A stretch of DNA of 64,000 bases from Escallonia rubra (taxonomy: Eukaryota > Streptophyta > Magnoliopsida > Escalloniales > Escalloniaceae). The notes beneath the pieces were generated by a model that was not told where the DNA came from, did no database searches, and saw only the letters and a program-made list of their open reading frames with translations. Shown piece after piece: positions 61,355 through 64,000 of this stretch (position 1 is its first letter; every line of letters starts with the position of its first letter). Position numbers and translations under genes: made by a program. The stretch lies in contig JAVXUO010003148.1 in assembly GCA_033065855.1 (NCBI GenBank), forward strand, positions 124,001 to 188,000. The letters run 5' to 3'.

Positions 61355-63060
61355 TCCATATATATTTACATATTGAAATAATTGGACATAAAATGAAGTG
61401 AGAGAGAGGAGAGAGAGAGAGAGTGAATCAATACACAATACGTGGCGTAGTAAAACGTGGGAGATCAACGGTAGGTGTTATTTTCATCTTAGTCTTATAT
61501 ATAATAACAACGAGTTGCAACTCTTAATCTCATAACTAATGTCAATCTATTTGCAACGCTGTCTTTGCAACTATTTTGCAACAGGTGGTGACAATTAAAG
61601 CAGTGTTTTCCTTCTACCCTACACTCTCTACTCGATGTGCGACACTTCCTGAGGTCTATTAGTGAATTTAAGCCGATTCAAAGTTCGCCCTTTTGTTTGT
61701 TGTAATTAATTTAAAATTTTGGATCCTTGAAAATTTTAATTTATTACTTGGACACAATTTTGATAGCACTAGAGCCTTAAGATTACCTTGGGCCTAGTTG
61801 CCAATGCACAGATATGTTTCTTTTTGCTCCACTCCAGGCATATTGAAGCAGCCAATGAGAGACGAAAGAGGAACCCAAATGGCAAATCTTTCGATTTTAG
61901 AAAGGCCAAGTCAAAAACCTTACAAATAAAAGCTGCTCATGTTTAAGTATGTAAATTTCGTTTCGCATTTGGCTGGAGTTCTTTTAAAAAGTTAGTGAAT
62001 TCCTCATTTTTTTTGTTTCGTAAGTTTGTGAATTCCCCTTTCTTTTTTGTTTCGTTGTACGGTGTATTGGAACCGACTTTGAAGCTATTCGAACTATTGC
62101 TTGGGTGGAAGAACTCTAGTTTTGACCTTTCACATAATTTAAGATATTAGTATGAGCTGCGAAGCCCAATAAGTATCCAACTCGCTTACATAGTTACATA
62201 GACCAAACAGGTTTTCAAAATGATATAACTTGAGAAACAGTTTTTACAGCAATAACAATTGTACAGATATTACTTTATAAGGACATACGTACTTTTGACT
62301 CAACTATTCCTCATGAATATGGTCATATTATCGGCTTATGACAACAATCACGTACCCATATTGGGACAGAAACTAGTTTCAGAAACTGTCCAGAAGCCAA
62401 ACCCTAAAATAGGGTCCAAAACAATGTCAGGTCAAAAGCTCGAAAAAAACATTCTCATTTTCACATTCACAAAAATTTCACATTTCTCACAATATTATTT
62501 TGAAAAATGCAATCTCAATCTCACAGGCCAAAATAACCACAAGCTTTATCCAAGTTCATATACTAACAAAGAAGGCTGCGGCAATTTTGTTGCTACCAAT
62601 CCACAATATAAGCAACCATGAAAACCAAGCATCTGCATGTACACAGCAAACAAAAAAAGGCGATCATAACCCTTAAACGTGTACGTATACAAGATTCTAA
62701 TTTTGCAGTTTATGAACAAAAGATTCAACAGATTAAAAAAAAAATGGAAGTATAATGAAAAACATGTTTATACCTCGACTTTCCCATGGGTAAGAAGCCT
62801 TCTTTTAGTTCTCTGCCTTCTCTTCCTCTTCTTTTATGAACACAAAAGATTCAACAGCAACAAATTCATGTCGGTAATCAAGTTAACACTGATGTTAATT
62901 GCATGCACAACCTCACTCGTAACACTCTTCTCAATCACGATATCTATTTCTACCCGACCCATGCCCAGCATCCCGGGTAAATTGTTGCTGCAATTAGGAT
63001 GGTAGCAAAAGACTACAATCCTTAAATTAGTGACAAATGACTAACTAATTAGGATCATTT
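61355..63060. other. Intergenic DNA, no gene recognised (copy B)
   Basis: Counterpart of 31938-33640. The hydrophobic frame ending at 63005 is retained. Confidence 0.5.
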
Positions 63061-64000
63061 GCACATAAAACCTATAGTATAAGGATTTGTATTTCGCCTT
63101 AAATATTTCAATTTTTGTTTAATTAACCTCTTTGTTTATAAATATATGCTCAATTTAACAATTGATAGGCTGATGTCTAATTTCTTGAATGCCCGTCAAT
63201 TTTTCAGGGACAACATTGTAACTTCATACAATATGACACATTGGCAGCCACATTAGCGTTCATATGGACGTTGAATGTCTCTTGGAGTTACCAAAACCAT
63301 CTGCTACACTCTCTTTCAAATTCCTAAACCTGAATGCGAAACGACGAACTCACATCGTCGCCATCTCTAGAAGACAATCCATTGCTCCAGATTGAAGCAT
63401 TACAACGGCGATCAGTGGAGCTCAGCAATGGTATTCTTTGACATCGGGGATCTGGCTTACAACGACGATCGGGAGACACCTCTATACGGTATGTAATATA
63501 TGGATTAAAGTTAGATTTTCATTTCTAGGGTTACAAGATCAAAGTTTTTTTAACAATATATTATGTATAAGAGTTTTAGGGTTTTCGAGTGCCATGTTGT
63601 TTTGGTGGGTGGCGATGCATGAGAGCGATTTAATATTCATGTGTACAAACTATGAATAATACTGTTTAATTGCATGGGTAAATTTTTATTCTGCCGTATG
63701 TGATTAAACAATGAGTATTCAGGTATATGTTTGTTTGTTTGTTTACTCTGCTGAAAGAGTTCGTTTGCTTTGTTTACCTAGAGATTAGCACATTTCATCT
63801 ATTTTACATGTTTTAAAAGTAGATTATTTTTGTATTATTGTAGCTCCCACAGATGGGTTGTTAACTGTGAAACTATACCATGGTACGGTGGATTTATGTC
63901 CACTGTTTGGAAGAAGAGATATATGGGAGGCAGGGTTACCTATATAGACAATGTTGATCAAGATAAGATGGGGTTATGTTTGTTAGATAGGATGAAGGAT
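63061..64000 (+). mobile_element. MULE transposase N-terminal relic, copy B, cut by window edge
   Basis: Counterpart of 33641-34603: start-like exon at about 63428 (MVFFDIGDLAYNDD), then the PB1-like exon from about 63844 (PTDGLLTVKLYHG; MGGRVTYIDNVDQDKMGLCL), running off the right edge. Confidence 0.5.

Overview
The window looks like nuclear DNA of a flowering plant, most likely a eudicot. It is AT-rich and dense in transposons, with small exons and long introns, and its only intact gene type is a plant-style aldo-keto reductase (AKR). There are no bacterial-type operons, and I found no rRNA, tRNA gene or CRISPR array.

Layout. 1-10.3 kb is a transposon graveyard: a CACTA Tnp2 transposase relic (1-2336) abuts a reverse-strand Mutator-like element (2337-4872). 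After an empty AT-rich stretch come a LINE endonuclease fragment ending in a perfect palindrome, an 87-bp tandem array, an LTR-like segment and a hAT-like element inserted in a GT microsatellite. From about 10.5 kb to the right edge the window is two copies, in direct tandem, of one ~26-29 kb segment (copy A about 10.5-35 kb, copy B about 38-64 kb and running off the window). Between them lie a SINE and extra copies of the AKR upstream block.

Each segment carries, in order: an intact five-exon AKR gene of 346 residues (A 13477-19232, B 39709-45506) with a Pack-MULE in intron 4 holding a dead ubiquitin-conjugating-enzyme fragment; a palindrome-rich repeat; microsatellites; the remains of an older AKR gene made only of intron and 3'-flank pieces, split by a pol-less LTR element; a MITE; a CACTA element with a TnpA-type gene; and the start of another Mutator transposase.

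The two copies give a relative chronology. Shared insertions predate the segmental duplication: Pack-MULE, LTR element, CACTA, MITE and MULE. Later events differ between copies: a 1.48-kb insertion 126 bp upstream of the AKR start in A only; a 3.05-kb CACTA element carrying a ribosomal protein L23 exon, inside the LTR element of B only; a 71-bp segment inverted between inverted dinucleotide repeats; and uneven AKR divergence (exon 2 differs at 14 of 201 bases, exon 3 at 1 of 173). The only genes I consider functional are the two AKRs. The most notable structures are the two gene-capturing transposons, the ghost AKR paralogue, the microinversion and the divergence mosaic.
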